Of a DNA stretch of 64,000 nt, positions 59,891 through 64,000 are shown piece by piece. The stretch's first letter is position 1, and every line of letters begins with the position of its first letter. The stretch is from Rhizomucor pusillus. Lineage: Eukaryota > Mucoromycota > Mucoromycetes > Mucorales > Lichtheimiaceae. The translations under genes and the position numbers were made by a program. Location of the stretch: NCBI GenBank assembly GCA_900175165.2, contig FWWN02000453.1, positions 62,001 through 126,000 on the forward strand, read 5' to 3'. The notes beneath the pieces are model-generated. The model was not told the origin of the DNA. It searched no databases and saw only the letters and a list, made by a program, of their open reading frames with translations.

Positions 59891-62672
59891 ATGACTGGTG
59901 TGTGTCGTCATTATTGCAATGATTTCTCCAATTGGTGCTGACCCTATTCCTTTCAGTGGGCATCAGCCTGGATACTGTACGAGCCTTCCAGAAGAATTTT
60001 GAGATTACAAACGATTGGTGCCGATCTGTAAAACCGATTTACACAGTCTTCAGTAATTGGGACATGTTATGTGCCAGTTTTCCAAGAGTGAGTCGCTAGA
60101 CCCACCGAAACATTGCGATGATTTCTAAACTTGATAACATGTTTGTAGCAAGTTCTGTCGTCAGATAGTGAATGTCAAGTAGATAAGCAAGCAGCTAGAG
60201 TAGCTTTCAATATTCTAAAGAACGAGGTATGCGTAAATTAAAAAAGCTAATTTTCCCATTGACGTTACTGACAATGAAATTTAAGGTGCCTGAAAGCGTA
60301 TTCATGAAACTTTCCGAGGCGCTGAGAGCGTCTGCAACGGCGGCCGTTCGCATGGCCGATCAGTTTACAGCCCGCAAATTAAACGGCATCGTGATATTAT
60401 ATCAGGTACTGACAGCCATCACTCAGGACAGAAAATAAGCAACGGTGCTGAGACAAATTTTCCAGTGTCACGACACTTTCTTGCCCGAATTATGCGAGTT
60501 ATTTGCAGCATTGGATGTCATATGGCAGGATCTAGCGCTTCAGCAGATCATCGAACAACTGGATACAACAGATATGACATCTCAGCAAACATTCGAGACG
60601 TTTTTGGAATCTTTACACAGCCTTATCCATACGAAGCTATCAGCTCGAAATACGGAAGATAAAAAGAATTCGGTGTACCAAGACACCGTTGTAATTAATG
60701 CCATCAAGACTATGGCCATACTAAGTAGGATTTTAGATGCAAGATTCTGAAAGGACAAACAGCTCATACTCTTTTAGATAGGATAAATGGGAGATTTAAT
60801 TACGTGCCATATACCCAGTTCTACAACGCCAAAGTAAATGAGCATGTTGATATAAAGATCGACCTTCCTAATCACAAGGAGCGCAAAGGGTAACATCAAA
60901 ATGTTCCTTTGAAAATAATATATGGTAATTGACAATTATTTCGCATAGGTTTGCATTTTGTGATTATCCATTCATTCTTAATACAACTGTCAAAGCGGAC
61001 ATCTTGAGAGTGGAAAGCGTTTTCCAGATGCGACATGAACTTCAGGATGCCTTTTTTCGCGCATTGTTTGAAGGTAAAATACACATTCGTTCGTAAGTGA
61101 GATTGATACTTAAATGTCCATTAGGAGTGAATAGTCCGTACCTTGTACTTTCTATACGACGTTCGCGTCTCATTGCTGACACGCTTTATCATGTATGATT
61201 TTACAAGACACTGAGACAATCGTTGCGTGTATTCACATTATGTAATCATTTAGTTGGAGAGAAGCACGATACACGACCTCAAGAAACAGTTGCGGGTGCA
61301 GTTTGTAGGCGAAGATGGTGTGGATGAAGGAGGCGTCCAGAAGGAATTCTTCCATTTGGTTATCCGCGAACTATTCGATCCTAAATATGGTAAGAGAAAA
61401 TATCAAGTCAATGGTATACTTCTGCAAGTTGCTTATATCATTGTATGCTAGGCATGTTTATGATGAATGAAGAGACCCGTTTGTTCTGGTTCTCACCAGA
61501 TGTCGCTCAAGAAGGAAGCAATTATGCAGAGTACAAACTTGCAGGATTATTGTTGGGCTTGGCCGTGTACAACGCCGTTGTCCTGGACTTACATATGCCC
61601 TTGGCACTTTACAAGAAGCTGATGGGTTACAGTGTCGGTTTTGAAGACTTGCAAGAACTTGATCCAGTAAGTAGTGAAGTTAAGCAGAGCAATGCATCTT
61701 CTAATATCACGGTGTAGTCACTTAGTCGAGGGTTGAAACAATTACTGAATTTTGACGGCGATGTTGCATCTGAATTTGAGAGAACATTTCAAGTAGATAT
61801 TAGACTTTACGATAAGGTCGTCTCTATAGATTTGGTTCGAGATGGCTCAAAGATATATCTAAATAACGATAATCGAAAAGGTTAGTGCATTGTAGACAAT
61901 ATACCGTATTTTCAGCGATGCTGATCCTTCCCTTGCCTAGAATTTGTGGAATTATATGCAAACTTCATATTAAACAAGTCTGTCGAGAAGCAGTTCAATG
62001 CATTTGCAGAAGGTTTCCAGCTGCTATGTCAAGACAGTGCAATCAACGTGAGTATAGAATCCAGCTGTTCATTACTGAACGTACCTGATATACATTTTGT
62101 AATAGATGTTTCGACCGGAAGAGTTGCAGCAACTACTTTGTGGTAGTTCTGACTTGGACTTTTATGCGCTGGAAAAGGCAACAGTTTATGACGGTGGATG
62201 GACAAGAGACTCACCTGTTATCAAGTACGGAAACAGATGATAGCAGAGTAATATTTAATTTTGCATCTAACATGACTTATGTTACTTAAAGGTACTTTTG
62301 GGAAATAGTCCATGAATTTTCGTACGAGGAAAAAAAGAAGTTGTTATTCTTTGCAACAGGCTCAGACAGGGTAGGAGAGGTATACATGAATCGTTTCTAT
62401 GTACATAATCTAAAGAAGTGTATAGGCACCGATTGGAGGTTTAGGACGACTTCAGTTTGTGATTGCAAAGAATGGCGCTGATTCAGAACGGTTGGTTTGG
62501 TAACCTCGCACACATTTATGGATAGATCGATTGACGTTTGATATCACATAGCTTGCCGACGTCGCACACATGCTACAATGTCCTGTTATTGAGCGAATAC
62601 AATTCAAAAGAAAAGCTCCGGGAGAGACTGTTGACCAGCATCAGCAACGCTGAAGGATTTGGCATGATCTAA
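59891..62672 (+). CDS. HECT-type E3 ubiquitin ligase (UBE3A/Hul4-like)
   Basis: Ubiquitin ligase forming a thioester intermediate. About ten exons. A proposed first exon of seven bases (ATGACTG|GTGTGT) joins [22 protein letters not shown]; this start is tentative. Further exons: [69 protein letters not shown] and [12 protein letters not shown], spliced by a 53-nt intron (60725-60777) to [17 protein letters not shown]. The HECT domain runs from [24 protein letters not shown] through [70 protein letters not shown] and [28 protein letters not shown], with catalytic Cys in SHTCYN, to the end NAEGFGMI. The sequence is closest in style to the UBE3A/HECTD2/Hul4 branch. An N-terminal AZUL zinc finger is not seen. 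Confidence 0.88.
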
Positions 62673-62971
62673 ACAAGTACATTGCTCTTATGTCGCATAT
62701 ACCCGATCTTTTGTATACAAAGCAATTTCGTTGCACTCATTATTATAATTAAATGCATCTATTTTTGTATTTGTGTTTAAAATCGTATTACAGTCTTGTC
62801 AGTACCCTCATGTCAAGATTATGGATCTTAACATTTTTCATTTATTATATCAACTGAGGAGATCAGCTTTTGGAAAAGGAGCGCATAGGGCCATATTTGC
62901 AAAGCAATCGAATAAGGACATATCTTAACATCAAAAATGGAATCTAGACACAATGTGTCAAGGGGCATCTT

Positions 62972-64000
62972 TTAGTTGGGAGCAACGCGTTCTGTCAATG
63001 GCTTGATGTACTGATCGTGATAAGGAGGTTTGCCGATGCTGTTTGCTCCCTGAAGAACGGTTTCGAAATAGGCGGGGTAAATGTTGCCATCATACTTGCC
63101 GATAGGTGCCTTGAGGATGAAATCAGGGAAAGAAAAGGCATCCGTGAGACCGATCACCTGGTTACGAAGACCTTTGCAAGTCTGAGAGCGATTTAAGAAA
63201 TCAGAATCATAAGAGCAGATCTCTATAGTAGCGTACCTCGAGATACAAGGCTTCCACATCCTTGATTTGCTGTGGTGTTAGGAAGCCTTCCCTAAATCCG
63301 TGAGAGCTGTACTTCTGCAGAGTATACAGGCCCCAGAGAGCGGTGAGACGTTTCATGATGGCATGAACACCCTTATCAAGACCTGCAGGAGCATCACGAC
63401 CACCATATTTGCTAACAGCGTCCGAGTACAAGAACACAGCACAGTGCAATTCTGCTACCTTGACTGAATCAAGCAATACGTCATTGTGAGATTTGCCAGC
63501 CTTGGTAACCGCTTCGTGGATGCTATTGAGCTAGTATAGACGTAGGTTATATATACTGAACGATTTCCACGGCAAATCAGATAATTTTCAACTTACTCGC
63601 TTGACAAGAATGGCGTTGAGTGCTTCTTCAATCAAGCTCAAGTCTTGCAAGCACAAGAAAACATCTTTGACGGGCCAGACAGGAAATGCGAGATACTCTT
63701 TGGCGCGAAGCATGTAGATAGCAGAGCTCTTAAACTTGAGCTCGGGGAAGTCATCGTTTTCAAGCTTTTGGGCCAGGCGGAAGAGCAAAATGCGAGCAGT
63801 CTGCTGCAGCAGCACAACATTGTCGCCAGCGCCAGTCGTCATGACACCCCAATCACCAATTATGCGGCCGATAGCATTGTAAGCAGAGTATGCATGTCCA
63901 CCGCAAGCGCGGCGGCATGTCTCGAGAAGCTCGGAGCCATACCAACCAGCCAAACCTTTAAGGCAGGCAGAGATGGCGTGCATATCGCCCATATGATTCA
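62972..64000 (-). CDS. Acyl-CoA oxidase, C-terminal part (runs off the window)
   Basis: Peroxisomal flavoenzyme for the first step of fatty-acid beta-oxidation, producing H2O2. Only the 3' exons are in the window; the N-terminal half lies beyond position 64000. Visible: LKGLAGWYGSELLETCRRACGGHAYSAYNAIGRIIGDWG ending with VMTTGAGDNVVLLQQTARILL, the region of the FAD/substrate pocket and catalytic glutamate loop in ACOX, then the C-terminal helical domain (LNSIHEAVTKAGKSHND, VKVAELHCAVFLY, LTALWGLYTLQKYSSHGF, ALYLEV, TCKGLRNQVIGLTDAFSFPDFIL). The end is YHDQYIKPLTERVAPN, with no SKL-like PTS1. Two introns, near 63184-63236 and 63532-63598, separate the visible exons. Confidence 0.93.

Noticed and set aside
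60725..60777. Apparent frameshift in the HECT ligase gene
   Set aside because: A 53-nt GT-AG intron with acceptor CTCTTTTAG restores frame (MAIL to [10 protein letters not shown]).

Overview
The window looks like nuclear DNA of an early-diverging filamentous fungus, most likely Mucoromycota (Mucorales-like). The basis is inference from gene content: almost every gene is split by short GT-AG introns of about 50-80 nt, the proteins are typical fungal housekeeping proteins (Rim101/PacC, Zn2Cys6 factor, Ftr1, Rpt6, Prm10/ThrE-like, Hrp1-like), and there is also a type III glutamine synthetase and an AIG1-type GTPase. Genes lie on both strands with short gaps; there is no operon logic, no CRISPR, no phage and no clear transposon.

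Left part (0-13 kb): about 2.2 kb without a recognisable gene, then a small Ser-rich protein, a polyQ zinc-finger protein of WRKY-GCM1/FLYWCH type, thymidylate synthase with an ACGCGT box before it, a RING-CH membrane ubiquitin ligase, ribosomal protein uS3 (RPS3) and the pH-response factor PacC/Rim101. RPS3 and PacC carry the most unusual gene structures: a 3-nt and a 14-nt microexon, both supported by protein conservation and reading phase.

Middle (13-35 kb): insulin-degrading-enzyme family M16 protease, pyruvate dehydrogenase E1 alpha, a double-bromodomain/ankyrin/AT-hook protein with an Rsc4-like tail, an unknown protein, a ThrE/Prm10 membrane protein divergent from a Zn2Cys6 regulator, an AIG1-like GTPase with a GC-AG intron, proteasome ATPase Rpt6, a Tim17/22/23-family protein and BRAP2/Etp1.

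Right part (35-64 kb): glutamine synthetase III, a probable orphan exon of ESCRT-II SNF8, the complex I assembly methyltransferase NDUFAF7, TRAPPC12, an Hrp1-like RNA-binding protein, a FetB-like UPF0014 permease, a NIPA-type Mg transporter, a large repeat-rich cell-surface protein with one membrane span, the iron permease Ftr1, a WDR44-like WD40 protein, a HECT ubiquitin ligase, and the 3' part of an acyl-CoA oxidase cut by the window edge.

Functionally the window is a normal mixed chromosomal segment. Themes that recur are protein turnover (RING-CH ligase, Rpt6, BRAP2, HECT, M16 protease), mitochondrial function (PDH E1 alpha, Tim family, NDUFAF7), and ion or metabolite transport (Ftr1, FetB-like, NIPA, ThrE-like). 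Exon junctions were inferred by hand from reading phase, splice-site fit and family knowledge; no alignment or transcript data were available.
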